Source: Variovorax sp. EL159
GTDB lineage: Bacteria > Pseudomonadota > Gammaproteobacteria > Burkholderiales > Burkholderiaceae_C
Length of the DNA stretch: 64,000 nucleotides
NCBI RefSeq assembly: GCF_900100965.1
Contig: NZ_FMUJ01000010.1
Coordinates: 1 to 64,000 of the forward strand
Direction of reading: 5' to 3'
Shown here: one piece after another, positions 1 through 8,294 of the stretch
Layout: every line of letters begins with the position of its first letter
Position numbering within the stretch: the stretch's first letter is position 1
Notes under the pieces: generated by a model
Told to the model about the DNA's origin: nothing
The model's database searches: none
What the model saw: the letters and a program-made list of their open reading frames with translations, nothing else
Made by a program: the position numbers and the translations under genes

Positions 1-268
1 CATTGCGAAGTACACCAAGCTGCTGGCGGAGCTGGGCACGACGCGCCGCAGCGTCAGCGACCAGCCGCGCCAGACGCTGAACAAGGGGACGGTGGCGGTG
101 GCCTTCTCGCCGAACACGGACTTCTGGACGCGGCCCGAGTTCCGCATCTACGCCACGCGTGCGAGCTGGAACAAGGCGGCGGCCGATGCCAATGCCGGCA
201 CCTTCGGTGCGAACGGCCGGCGCGCCGCAACCATCTACGGCATCCAGATGGAAGCCTGGTGGGAATAA
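1..268 (+). CDS. Maltoporin-like (LamB family) outer-membrane porin, C-terminal fragment
   Basis: The window opens inside this gene; codons run from base 2 to the TAA at 266-268, giving about 88 residues. The end of the protein reads WTRPEFRIYATRASWNKAA, then a glycine/asparagine stretch, then YGIQMEAWWE. This matches the last strands of LamB-type sugar porins, where an RPE(F/L)R.Y strand and a terminal aromatic strand are typical. Such porins are outer-membrane trimers that let maltodextrins or other sugars diffuse in. The RpiR/SIS regulator immediately downstream on the same strand fits a sugar-uptake locus, but this is inference because the rest of the locus is outside the window. Confidence 0.75.
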   Translation, partial: IAKYTKLLAELGTTRRSVSDQPRQTLNKGTVAVAFSPNTDFWTRPEFRIYATRASWNKAAADANAGTFGANGRRAATIYGIQMEAWWE

Positions 269-390
269 ACAGAACAGGCAGCACGAAGAAGCAGCCCGAA
301 GAAGCGGCGCCGGGCGCGGCGCCGCGCGGAAAGGCACAGGCCCTAAGATTGCCCGGACCTGGCCGTCGCCTTTCCCCGTGCCCCACGCCC

Positions 391-1242
391 ATGAACGCCA
401 CCTCATCGCAGCCTTCCCTCTCCGCAGAACAGCGACTGCTCAACGATATTTCGGCGCAGTACCCGAACCTCAGCCGTCAGCTGAAGCTGATCGGCAAGTA
501 CGTGGAAACGCACCGCGAGCACCTCGCGATCGAAGGCATCCAGGAAGTGGCCGCAGCCTGCGGCGTGCAGCCTTCGGCGGTGGTGCGCTTCGCCAAGCAC
601 TTCGGCTTCACCGGCTTCACGGAAATGCAGAAGTTGTTCCGGGAGGCGATCTCGCTGCAGATCGCGCCGGGGCGCAACTACCAGGCGCGCATCCGCGATG
701 CGATCAAGGTCAATGATCCGCTGGCCAGCACCGACATCGCGCGCCAGTTCCTGGGCGGCAGCATCGCCGGCATGCAGGAACTGTTGGGCACGCTGGACCG
801 CAGCGACTTCGATCAGGCGGTCGAGCTGCTGGCCGGGGCCGATTCGATCTGGCTGGTCGGCATGCGCCGCTCGTTCTCGATCGCGTCCTATCTTGACTAC
901 GCGCTGCAGCACACCGACAAGCGGGTGGCGCTGATCGGCGCGCTCGGCGGCATGCAGGAGGGGCAGCTGCGCTCCCTGCGCAAGGGCGACGTGCTGCTGG
1001 CGATCTCGTTCGCGCCCTACGCGCCGGAAACCCTGGCCATCGCCGAGGCGGCCAGCCAGCGCGGCGCGCGGATCATCGCCCTGACCGACAGCCGCCTGAG
1101 CCCGCTCGCCGAGCAGGCCGAGGCCGTGCTGTGCGTGCAGGAGAACATCTCGTTCGGATTCCGCTCGCTGACCAGCGCCATCGGCCTGGCGCAGAGCCTG
1201 TTCATCGCGCTGGCCTACCGGCTCGAACTCGACGGCCAATAA
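391..1242 (+). CDS. RpiR/MurR-family transcriptional regulator (HTH + SIS domain)
   Basis: A 283-residue protein. An N-terminal RpiR-type helix-turn-helix (about residues 20-95, with AACGVQPSAVVRFAKHFGF as the recognition segment) is followed by a SIS sugar-phosphate-binding domain (about 130-270). Proteins of this family sense phosphosugars and usually repress sugar-use genes. An in-frame ATG at 259 would add 44 residues overlapping the porin stop; the ATG at 391 is preferred because the family usually begins just before the HTH. The gene follows the porin by 122 bp and is probably linked to it in function. Confidence 0.8.
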   Translation: MNATSSQPSLSAEQRLLNDISAQYPNLSRQLKLIGKYVETHREHLAIEGIQEVAAACGVQPSAVVRFAKHFGFTGFTEMQKLFREAISLQIAPGRNYQARIRDAIKVNDPLASTDIARQFLGGSIAGMQELLGTLDRSDFDQAVELLAGADSIWLVGMRRSFSIASYLDYALQHTDKRVALIGALGGMQEGQLRSLRKGDVLLAISFAPYAPETLAIAEAASQRGARIIALTDSRLSPLAEQAEAVLCVQENISFGFRSLTSAIGLAQSLFIALAYRLELDGQ

Positions 1243-1347
1243 AAAGCGCGCGGACAGGCGCGCGAGGCACATGGGGCATGCCGCGCGCCGGTCCGGAAGC
1301 GCGATCCTGAAGGGATGCTGAAAAGGCGCAAACAATGTGTCGTCGGC

Positions 1348-1384
1348 GTTTCTTGCCCAGTCAGCGCGGTTCTTCGCAAGAAAC
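1348..1384. repeat. 9-bp inverted repeat in the gap before the Mla-type operon
   Basis: GTTTCTTGC (1348-1356) and its exact complement GCAAGAAAC (1376-1384) are separated by 19 bases. This is the most obvious structure in the 254-bp gap between the RpiR gene and the permease gene. It has no T-run on either side, so it does not look like an intrinsic terminator. It could be an operator or a leader hairpin. A weaker GC hairpin just after the RpiR stop (about 1245-1262) also lacks a T-run. No convincing promoter hexamers were found. Confidence 0.35.
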
Positions 1385-1496
1385 GGCGTCGCGCCCTACG
1401 CCAACGAGGGGTCTGGAGCACATCGGGCATGGATGCACCCGGTTACGATGCGCGCTTCCCCGTCTCCTTTCTGTTTACTTTCCTGTTCATACGCCC

Positions 1497-2663
1497 ATGT
1501 CGAATGCACCGTCGCCTGCCGACGTTTCAGCCGCCGGCAGCGTGATGCCGCTGGTGCGGCAACATGAACAGGACGGCCGCGCGTGGACCGTGGCCAGCGG
1601 CCGCTGGACCACGCTGGGCCTGTCGTCCAAGCCGGCCTGGCGGGCGCTGGCCCAAAGCCTGGAGGCCGCGCCGCCCGCCGACGACCGCGCCTGGGACCTG
1701 CGCCCCATCGTGCAGCTCGACCACATCGGCGCGCAACTGCTGTGGGACCACTGGCGCCACGAATGGCCGGCCACGCTGGAGATGTCGCCGCAGCAGAAGG
1801 CGGTGCTCGACCAGGTGGCGCAGTTCACCGCCGCCACGCCCGAAGAAGCGCCCCGGACGCTGGCCGACCGCGTGCGGGACTTCTCGCACAACGGCCCGCG
1901 CGCGATGTACGTGATGCGCGACTTCACCGGCCTGATCGGCCAGTTGGCGCTCGACGTGGGCGCGCTGATCCGGGCCCCGCACCGCGGCCCGTGGCGCGAT
2001 TTTTCGGGGCACCTCTACCAGTTCGGCGCCACGGCGCTGCACATCACGGCGCTGGTCGGCCTCTTGATCGGCGTGGTGCTGGCCTACCTGATCTCGCAGC
2101 AGTTGCGCCAGTACGGCGCCGAGACCTTCGTGGTCAACATCCTCGGGCTGTCGCTGGTGCGCGAGCTGGGGCCGGTGCTGGCGGCGGTGCTGATCGCTGG
2201 CCGCTCGGGCTCGGCGATCACCGCGCAGATCGGCGTGATGCGCGTGACGGAAGAACTCGACGCGATGCGCGTCATGGGCATTCCGCACGGCTTTCGTCTG
2301 GTGATGCCGCGCGTGCTGGCGCTGGCGATCGCGATGCCGCTGATCAGCCTCTGGACCTCGATGGCGGCGCTCGCGGGCGGCATGCTGGCTGCCGATGCGG
2401 CGCTCGACATTTCGCCGGCGTACTTTCTTTCGGCGCTGCCGCGCGCGGTGCCGATCTCGAACCTCTGGCTGGCCATGGCCAAGTCGGCGGTGTTCGGCAT
2501 CCTCATCGCGCTGATCGGCTGCTACTTCGGCATGAAGGTCAAGCCCAACACCGAGAGCCTGGGGCGCGGCACCACGTCGTCGGTCGTGACGTCGATCACC
2601 GCGGTGATCCTGGTCGACGCGCTCTTTGCGGTGCTCTTCAAGGGCATCGGGTTCCGGGGGTGA
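1497..2663 (+). CDS. MlaE-family ABC transporter permease with N-terminal STAS-like domain
   Basis: A 388-residue inner-membrane protein. Residues 1 to about 120 form a soluble STAS-like region (TVASGRWTTLG..., DLRPIVQLDHIGAQLLWD) of the sort that exists as separate MlaB in Escherichia coli. The rest is the MlaE permease fold, with the characteristic VRELGPVLAAVLIAGRSGSA segment and the following TEELDAM motif. MlaE permeases move phospholipid between inner membrane and periplasm with an MlaF ATPase and an MCE protein, both encoded next. The ATG at 1497 is chosen over an in-frame ATG at 1335 because the upstream residues are unlike the family. Confidence 0.88.
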   Translation: MSNAPSPADVSAAGSVMPLVRQHEQDGRAWTVASGRWTTLGLSSKPAWRALAQSLEAAPPADDRAWDLRPIVQLDHIGAQLLWDHWRHEWPATLEMSPQQKAVLDQVAQFTAATPEEAPRTLADRVRDFSHNGPRAMYVMRDFTGLIGQLALDVGALIRAPHRGPWRDFSGHLYQFGATALHITALVGLLIGVVLAYLISQQLRQYGAETFVVNILGLSLVRELGPVLAAVLIAGRSGSAITAQIGVMRVTEELDAMRVMGIPHGFRLVMPRVLALAIAMPLISLWTSMAALAGGMLAADAALDISPAYFLSALPRAVPISNLWLAMAKSAVFGILIALIGCYFGMKVKPNTESLGRGTTSSVVTSITAVILVDALFAVLFKGIGFRG

Positions 2664-2676
2664 TGGAGATGCGCCC

Positions 2677-3519
2677 ATGAGCATGCCCATCCGCCCCGAC
2701 ACGCCCACCGCCGTGGTCGACATCCGCGGCCTGTGGACGGTGTTCCGCAACGCCGAGGGCGAGCAGGTGGTGCACCGCGACCTGAACCTGCACATCGACC
2801 GTGGCGAGGTGCTGTCGCTGGTCGGTGGCTCGGGCACCGGCAAGACGGTGCTGCTGCGCCAGATCCTCGGGCTGGAAAAGCCGACGCGCGGCGTGGTCGA
2901 GGTGCTGGGCCAGCCGCCCGGCGAACTCAGCGCCACCGGCGCGGCCAACGTGGGCATGCTGTTCCAGCACGGTGCGCTGTTCTCGGCTTTCAGCGTGCTG
3001 GAGAACATCGCCTTTCCGCTGCGCGAGCTGAAGCTCTTGCCCGACGGGCTCATCCGCCACGCGGCGCTGGTGAAGCTGCAGATGGTGGGCCTGGAGCCCC
3101 GGCACGCCAACATGAGCCCGTCGGATCTGTCGGGCGGCATGATCAAGCGCGTGGCGCTGGCGCGCGCGCTCATCATGGACCCGCCGCTGCTGCTGCTCGA
3201 CGAGCCCACGGCCGGCCTCGACCCCGAGGCTTCCGACAGCTTCTGCAACCTGCTGCGCGGCCTGCACCGCGAGCTGGGCCTGACGGTGGTGATGGTCACG
3301 CACGACCTGGACACGCTGTTCGACCTGAGCACCCGCATCGCGGTGCTGGCCGACCAGAAGGTGATCGTCAGCGGCGCGGCGCGCGATGTCATCGCCTACC
3401 CGCACCCCTTCATTCATGAATACTTTCTCGGCGGGCGCGGGCAGCGCGCCCTGGAGGCCCTGCATGACCAACCCGCCGAAGCCACACCGCCGCCCGCCAC
3501 CAGCGCGGGCGCTCGCTGA
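2677..3519 (+). CDS. MlaF-like ABC transporter ATP-binding protein
   Basis: A 280-residue ATPase. It has Walker A GGSGTGKT (about residues 50-57), a Q-loop near LFQHGALF, the signature LSGGM, Walker B LLLLDEPTAGLD, and the H-loop in VTHDLD. The glycine-methionine signature and the GALFSAFSV segment are typical of the MlaF/MCE-associated subfamily. It starts 13 bp after the permease stop and should be co-translated with it. It powers the lipid transporter made with the neighbouring permease and MCE protein. Confidence 0.9.
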   Translation: MSMPIRPDTPTAVVDIRGLWTVFRNAEGEQVVHRDLNLHIDRGEVLSLVGGSGTGKTVLLRQILGLEKPTRGVVEVLGQPPGELSATGAANVGMLFQHGALFSAFSVLENIAFPLRELKLLPDGLIRHAALVKLQMVGLEPRHANMSPSDLSGGMIKRVALARALIMDPPLLLLDEPTAGLDPEASDSFCNLLRGLHRELGLTVVMVTHDLDTLFDLSTRIAVLADQKVIVSGAARDVIAYPHPFIHEYFLGGRGQRALEALHDQPAEATPPPATSAGAR

Positions 3520-3533
3520 AAGGTAGCCCCATC

Positions 3534-4493
3534 ATGGAAAACAAGGCCCATGCCCTCGCCGCCGGCGCCTTCGTGCTCGGCCTCATTGCCGCGCTCGTCG
3601 CCCTGGTGATCTGGTTCACGCGCGACAACACCGTGCGCAACATCTACGAACTGTCCACGCGTGAGGCCGTCAGCGGCCTGCAGCCGCAGGCCACGGTGCG
3701 CTACCGGGGCATCGCGGTCGGCAAAGTGGCCTCGATCGACTTCGACCCCAAGGTCAAGGGCAACGTGCGGGTGCGCATCACCGTCGACGAGCGCGTGCCG
3801 CTCACCACGTCGAGCTTTGCCACGCTGAGCTACCAGGGCGTGACCGGCCTGGCCTTCATCGCGCTGGACGACAAGGGCGAATCGACCGTGTCACTGAAGC
3901 CCGACAACGACGACCCGCCGCGCATTCCGCTCAAGCCCTCGATGCTGGCGCAGCTGCAGGACCGTGGCGAAGCCATCATCAACCAGGTCGAGGAAGTGAC
4001 CAAGCGCGCCAACCAGCTGCTGAGCGACCCCAACCAGAAGCGCGCGGCCGATGCGCTGGAGAACATCGCCGCCGCCTCGGCCAGCGCCAACACGCTGCTC
4101 AAGACGCTCGACAGCACCGTCAAGACGGGCCTGAACCCAGCCCTGACCAAGCTGCCGGACACGCTGGCCTCGGTGAAGAAGGCGGCCGGCGACGTCTCGC
4201 GCGTGGCCAACAACTTCAACACCACCGTGGGCCGCCTGAACGCACCCGACGGCCCGATGGAACGGCTGGGCGACGGCACCAAGGCGCTGGCGCAGGCGGT
4301 CGACTCGTTCAACTCGGCGACGCTGCCGCGCGTGAACCGGGTGGCCGACGACACCTCGCACGCCGTGCGCCGGCTGGGCCGCGCGGCGGACAGCATCAAC
4401 GACAACCCGCAATCGCTGCTGTTCGGCAACGGCGGCTCGGCCGCGGGCCCCGGCGAACCCGGTTTTTCCGCGCCGGCAGCCACGCGGCCCTGA
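3534..4493 (+). CDS. MCE (MlaD-like) family periplasmic lipid-binding protein
   Basis: A 319-residue protein. An N-terminal membrane anchor (about residues 8-30) is followed by one MCE domain (about 38-115, starting YELSTREAVSGLQPQATVRYRGI). A long alpha-helical C-terminal region follows (about 130-290), rich in alanine, asparagine and lysine. Single-MCE proteins form hexameric rings or needle-like tunnels that carry lipid across the periplasm. The long helical tail makes it more like the needle-forming MCE proteins than like short E. coli MlaD. It sits 14 bp after the ATPase gene. Confidence 0.87.
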   Translation: MENKAHALAAGAFVLGLIAALVALVIWFTRDNTVRNIYELSTREAVSGLQPQATVRYRGIAVGKVASIDFDPKVKGNVRVRITVDERVPLTTSSFATLSYQGVTGLAFIALDDKGESTVSLKPDNDDPPRIPLKPSMLAQLQDRGEAIINQVEEVTKRANQLLSDPNQKRAADALENIAAASASANTLLKTLDSTVKTGLNPALTKLPDTLASVKKAAGDVSRVANNFNTTVGRLNAPDGPMERLGDGTKALAQAVDSFNSATLPRVNRVADDTSHAVRRLGRAADSINDNPQSLLFGNGGSAAGPGEPGFSAPAATRP

Positions 4494-4511
4494 GGGAAGG
4501 CAAGCACCACC

Positions 4512-5234
4512 ATGAACGCCATTCGATCCACACTGAACACACGCGCGCGCCGTGCACGCCGCGTGGGCGCCGCGGCGCTCTTCTTCGGCATCGCGCTGCT
4601 GGCCGCCGGCTGCGGCGCGCTGCCCGACAAGCCCGCGCGCGCGGCGCTGTACGACTTCGGCCCCGGCGCCACGGCCCCGGCCGCCGCAGCCCCCGCTGCC
4701 GCAACGCTGCCTACGCTGGCACTGGCCGAGTTCGAGAGCAACACGCGCATCGACGGCACGCAGATCCTGTACCGCCTGGGCTATGCCGACGCCAACGAGC
4801 TGCGCCCCTACGGCCAGTCGCGCTGGAGCCAGCCGCCCGCGCAACTGCTGCGCCAGCGGCTACGCGACACGCTGGCGCAGCAGCGCACTGTGCTCGGCCC
4901 GGAGGAGAGCGCGACCATTGCGCGCGCCAAGGGCGAAGTGCCCGACACGCTGCGCATCTCGCTCGACGAGTTCAGCCACTACTTCGATTCGACCACCAGC
5001 AGCGTGGGCCTGGTGCGCCTGCGCGCCACGCTGATCCGCGGCACGACCGGCGGCGACCGGGTGATGGGCCAGCGCATGTTCACCGTGCGCCGCCCGGCGC
5101 CCACGGCCGACGCACCCGGCGGCGTGAAGGCGCTGATCGCGGCCAGCGACGGCGCGGTGGCCGAGGTGGTGCAATGGGTGGACGCGCTGCAGAAGCAGCA
5201 GCCGCAGCAACAACCGCTGCAGCCGCGCCAGTAA
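4512..5234 (+). CDS. ABC-type transport auxiliary lipoprotein (PqiC-like)
   Basis: A 240-residue secreted lipoprotein. The signal peptide ends in a clear lipobox LLAAGC, which places the acylated Cys at about residue 34. The mature part matches the ABC transport auxiliary family (PqiC/DUF330-like), with the pattern NTRIDGTQILYRLGYADANE, then YGQSRWSQPPAQLL and LRISLDEFSHYF. Such lipoproteins dock MCE needles at the outer membrane. The C-terminus is a glutamine-rich tail. It is the fourth gene of the Mla-type operon, 18 bp after the MCE gene. Confidence 0.83.
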   Translation: MNAIRSTLNTRARRARRVGAAALFFGIALLAAGCGALPDKPARAALYDFGPGATAPAAAAPAAATLPTLALAEFESNTRIDGTQILYRLGYADANELRPYGQSRWSQPPAQLLRQRLRDTLAQQRTVLGPEESATIARAKGEVPDTLRISLDEFSHYFDSTTSSVGLVRLRATLIRGTTGGDRVMGQRMFTVRRPAPTADAPGGVKALIAASDGAVAEVVQWVDALQKQQPQQQPLQPRQ

Positions 5235-5258
5235 ACCCCTGAACGGAGGGCCGTCCCC

Positions 5259-5480
5259 ATGAACGTCACGCGCATCGTCGGCATCCTGCTCATCGTGGCG
5301 GGCATCGCCGCCCTGGCCATGGGCAGCTTCAGCTTCACCAAGGAAACCCATCAGGCCAAGCTGGGCCCGCTGGAGTTCTCGGTGAAGGAAAAGCAGACCG
5401 TCAACTTCCCGGCCTGGGCCGGCGTCGCCGTGATCGTGGTGGGCGGCGCGCTGGTGCTGTTGGGCGGCAAGAAGGGCTGA
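5259..5480 (+). CDS. Small two-helix membrane protein of unknown function
   Basis: A 73-residue protein with two hydrophobic segments (about residues 4-24 and 50-68). A short polar loop KEKQTVNFPAW lies between them, and the protein ends in GGKKG. It is the last gene of the Mla-type operon, 24 bp after the lipoprotein, with a GGAGGG ribosome site upstream. I do not assign a function; co-transcription suggests a membrane accessory role or a general stress-type small membrane protein. Confidence 0.65.
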   Translation: MNVTRIVGILLIVAGIAALAMGSFSFTKETHQAKLGPLEFSVKEKQTVNFPAWAGVAVIVVGGALVLLGGKKG

Positions 5481-5481
5481 G

Positions 5482-5505
5482 CCTTCCGGCTCAATCGCCG
5501 GAGGG
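5482..5505. terminator. Possible bidirectional hairpin between convergent genes
   Basis: A 9-bp stem (CCTTCCGGC with GCCGGAGGG, one G-U pair) with a 6-base loop lies exactly where the Mla-type operon and the SGNH gene converge. The stop codon of the SGNH gene falls in the loop. There is no T-run on either strand, so a terminator role is only suggested by position. Confidence 0.3.
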
Positions 5506-6507
5506 TGCGGGCGCCTCGCCCAGCTTCTGCCGCACCGCCTGCAGCATCCGATCGCCCAGCAGCAGCTGGCCGTGCATCGAGATGTGGGTGTCGTTGGGGA
5601 AGTAGAAGTCCTTCATCTTGACCTTTTCTTCCTGCGTGAAGCTGAAGAGATCCGGCCCCAGGTCGGTCTGCTTGAAGGCCGCCATGAAGGTCTGCGAGTG
5701 CGTCGGCTCCAGGTAGGTGGTCCACTTGTTGGGCACCAGCATCCACAGGATCGGCACCTTGGCCTGCGACCGGGTGAAGGCCTGCAGCTGCGCCACGTTC
5801 TCCGGCTTGATTTCGCCCAGGTCGCGGTCGGCGGCCAGGAACAGTGCCAGGTCGCAGCGCCGGTGGCTGAAGCGCTCGCAGCCGTCCTGCACGGGGCGGG
5901 CCACGGTCTGCTGGTCGCATTCGTCGTTCACCTTGCCGGCGATGGCGGCGCGGGTGCATTGGGCCGTGAGCCAGCCGGAGATGAGCTGCCCGTCCCAGTT
6001 CAGGGCAAAGCCGGGCACGTGCTCGGGCGGAGGCGAACGCGGCGCGGCCTGGGATTCGAGCGGCTTCTTCATCTTGCCGCACCCTTCCGAGTTGGACAGC
6101 CGCAGCGACACGATGCGCTCCACGCTTTCGACGATCACCAGCTTGCCGCGAAAGCCCGCCTTGGCGAGCCAGTCGTCGAAGTCGCCGCACAGGCGTTCGT
6201 CGATCGTGTCCCAGAAAACGGTGGTCACGCCGTAGCCGGCCTTCACGAGCCGCGACTGCCAGCGGTGCGTGGCCGAGAAGCTGTCGCCGATGACGACGAT
6301 GTCGGCCTTGTCGATGGGCACGCCTTCCAGCAGCTCGGGCTCGACGTGCGGCGGCTCGATGCGCCAGCCGAAGTCGTAGTCGGAGATGCGGCCGATGCGG
6401 GCCAGGTCACCGTAGGGAATGGGGGTGACCAGTGTCTGGATCAGCAGTCCGGTGAAGACGGCAAAGGCCGTCAGGAATATCGACAACCAGAGTTTTGCGG
6501 GCGTCAT
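5491..6507 (-). CDS. Membrane-anchored SGNH-fold (AlgJ/AlgX-like) protein
   Basis: A 338-residue protein with an N-terminal membrane helix (about 7-27). A GDSFS block with the nucleophile-type Ser lies near residue 75, and a C-terminal NDTHIS segment near 307 resembles the DxxH block of SGNH hydrolases and acetyltransferases. This arrangement is seen in AlgJ/AlgX-like proteins that O-acetylate exopolysaccharide. The usual MBOAT partner is not adjacent, so the substrate is unknown. The gene is convergent with the Mla-type operon (10-bp gap) and 103 bp from the sirtuin gene upstream of it. Confidence 0.65.
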   Translation of the reverse strand: MTPAKLWLSIFLTAFAVFTGLLIQTLVTPIPYGDLARIGRISDYDFGWRIEPPHVEPELLEGVPIDKADIVVIGDSFSATHRWQSRLVKAGYGVTTVFWDTIDERLCGDFDDWLAKAGFRGKLVIVESVERIVSLRLSNSEGCGKMKKPLESQAAPRSPPPEHVPGFALNWDGQLISGWLTAQCTRAAIAGKVNDECDQQTVARPVQDGCERFSHRRCDLALFLAADRDLGEIKPENVAQLQAFTRSQAKVPILWMLVPNKWTTYLEPTHSQTFMAAFKQTDLGPDLFSFTQEEKVKMKDFYFPNDTHISMHGQLLLGDRMLQAVRQKLGEAPAPSGD

Positions 6508-6610
6508 CTTTGGAAATAGGTATGCGGAAGCGCGAACTCGCGACGCCTCGTGGGGCGCACGAGTTTAGACCGTCGCCCGGGCGAAAGTGCCCGACGGCGG
6601 TGCGGGGGTT

Positions 6611-7357
6611 TCAGGCCATGCCCGCCAGCAGGCGCGGCAGCAGGTCTTCGGACGCGCCGCGCAGCACCGCCGAGGCGGCATCGTCCAGGTGCGGCAGCGG
6701 CTCCAGGTTGAGCGTGACCAGCTTCGCGCCGTGGGCCAGCGCGGTCTGCGGCAGCTCGGCGGCCGGGTAGACGATGGTTGTGCTGCCGACCACCAGGAAC
6801 AGGTCGCACTCTTGCGCCGCCACCTGGGCGTCGAGCAGCACGCCGGCGTTGAGCATCTCGCCGAACATCACGACGTCGGGCCGTGCGTGCGAGCCGCAGC
6901 GCAGGCACCGGTGGAAGGGCCACGGGCCGCTGCGGTTGCCGCAGTGGTCGCAGCGCCAGCGGCGCAGCGAGCCATGCAGCTCGAGCACGTCCTGCCCGCC
7001 GGCCAGCGTAAGGAGGCCGTCGACGTTTTGCGTGACCAGCCGCGTGGCGGGCCGCAGCCTTTGCAGCTGCGCCAGCGCGGCATGGCCCGGATTGGGCTGG
7101 GCCGACTCGACCACCGACAGGCGCTGCGCCCAGAACTTGGTGAAGCCGGACGGATCGCGCTGCAGGTCTTCGGCATGGGAGAACTGCAGGGCGTTCTGGC
7201 TCTTCCAGAGGCCGTCGGCATCGCGGTAGGTCGGAATGCCCGAGGCGCGCGACAGGCCGGCGCCCGAAAAAACCACGATGCGCCGGGCATCGCGCAGCAG
7301 CGCCGTGGCCGCATCGAGAGAAGCAGAAAGAGATGTATCGGGACTGACTGGCGTCAT
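6611..7357 (-). CDS. Sirtuin-type NAD-dependent protein deacylase
   Basis: A 248-residue Sir2-family protein. Landmarks are the NAD loop GAGLSRASGIPTYRD (about 31-45), TQNVDGL with the following catalytic His in ELHGS, two zinc-binding pairs (CDHCG and CLRCG), and the VVGSTTIVYPAA nucleotide segment. Sirtuins remove acyl groups from lysines using NAD, often tuning acyl-CoA metabolism. The start overlaps the stop of the IclR gene by 4 bp (ATGA), so the two are translationally coupled. An upstream in-frame extension exists but lies inside the regulator gene and is rejected. Confidence 0.9.
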   Translation of the reverse strand: MTPVSPDTSLSASLDAATALLRDARRIVVFSGAGLSRASGIPTYRDADGLWKSQNALQFSHAEDLQRDPSGFTKFWAQRLSVVESAQPNPGHAALAQLQRLRPATRLVTQNVDGLLTLAGGQDVLELHGSLRRWRCDHCGNRSGPWPFHRCLRCGSHARPDVVMFGEMLNAGVLLDAQVAAQECDLFLVVGSTTIVYPAAELPQTALAHGAKLVTLNLEPLPHLDDAASAVLRGASEDLLPRLLAGMA

Positions 7358-8217
7358 CGTTCGGTTCTGGAAAGGCTGGTGGCGGCCGGGGCCACGGTGG
7401 CGCCCAGCCGCTGGGAGACGGTGTCCGCGCAGGCCTTGAGGGCGCGCGATATCTCGCCGTCCCACGCGGTGTCGAAGATGCCAGCCGGGCCGATGGCGGT
7501 CACGGCCAGCACGATGGCGCCGGTGTGGTCGAACACCGGTGCGGCCATGGCGCTCACGCCCTCGATCACCTCGCCGTCGGAGCGGCTGATGCCGTGGTCG
7601 CGCACTTCCTTGAGCTGCTGCTCGAAGTCGCTCCACGAGGGCAGCGGCTGCAGCGGCGGCATGCCGGCGGGCGGGGCCGGTTCGGCGCCCTTGCGCTGCT
7701 TCTGGCGCTGGCGCTCTTCCTCGAGCAGCGCCCGCACCACGGCGGCATCGAGGTAGGTGGCGAAAACCCGGCCCGAGGCGGTGTGGGTGAGCGAGAACAC
7801 CGTGCCGTGCCGCATGTTCACGTGCACCGGCGAGGGCGACTCGGCCGTGCGCACGATGGTCGCGCCGCGCGCGCCCCACACGGCCAGCGCCACGGTGTGG
7901 CCGATCTGCTGGGCCAGCTGGCCGATCAGCGGCGTGGCGATGTGCACCGGGTCGGCCTGCTGCAGGCTGATCAGGCCCAGTTGCAAGGCCAGCGGTCCGA
8001 GCAGATAGTGGCCGCTGGCACGGTCCTGCTCGATCAGGCCCAGGCGCCCGAAGCTCACCATGTACGGGTGCGCCTTGGCAGGCGTCATGTCGGCCTCGCG
8101 CGCGAGGTCTTTCAGCGCCATCGGCCGGCCGTGGTGCACCAGCGCACGCAGCAGCTGGCCACCGACCTCGATGCTCTGGATGCCGCGCTGGGCGCGGTCG
8201 GTGTCAGTCGCTGCCAT
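7354..8217 (-). CDS. IclR-family regulator, probable HmgR-like controller of the homogentisate operon
   Basis: A 287-residue protein with an N-terminal winged HTH (about 15-80, IQSIEVGGQLLRALVHHG) and an IclR effector domain (about 90-275, with GISRSDGEVIEGVSAMAAPV). It is divergent from the aromatic operon that starts at 8389. In Pseudomonas putida the hmg genes are repressed by the IclR-type HmgR, which responds to homogentisate; the same role here is inference from family and position. A charged insert near residue 160-185 (EEERQRQKQRKGAE) is unusual. Confidence 0.82.
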   Translation of the reverse strand: MAATDTDRAQRGIQSIEVGGQLLRALVHHGRPMALKDLAREADMTPAKAHPYMVSFGRLGLIEQDRASGHYLLGPLALQLGLISLQQADPVHIATPLIGQLAQQIGHTVALAVWGARGATIVRTAESPSPVHVNMRHGTVFSLTHTASGRVFATYLDAAVVRALLEEERQRQKQRKGAEPAPPAGMPPLQPLPSWSDFEQQLKEVRDHGISRSDGEVIEGVSAMAAPVFDHTGAIVLAVTAIGPAGIFDTAWDGEISRALKACADTVSQRLGATVAPAATSLSRTER

Positions 8218-8259
8218 GGCCCGCCTTGCCGTCTGATTGTTCGTTCATGAAGAAGGGAT

Positions 8260-8288
8260 TAGACATGAACTGATCCGGCGCTTACACT
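8260..8288 (+). promoter_or_regulatory. Probable sigma70-like promoter of the homogentisate operon
   Basis: TAGACA (8260-8265, five of six matches to TTGACA) is separated by exactly 17 bases from TACACT (8283-8288, four of six matches to TATAAT). This predicts a transcription start near 8295, at the edge of the palindromes described next. The first gene begins about 95 bases downstream. Confidence 0.6.
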
Positions 8289-8294
8289 GCGGAA

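Noticed and set aside
1245..1262. GC hairpin just after the RpiR stop as a terminator
   Set aside because: Stem GCGCGC/GCGCGC is short and has no T-run on the plus strand; the A-run is on the wrong side.
1527..3392. Long minus-strand frame opposite the permease and ATPase genes
   Set aside because: Antisense to two clear Mla-type genes and without recognisable motifs.
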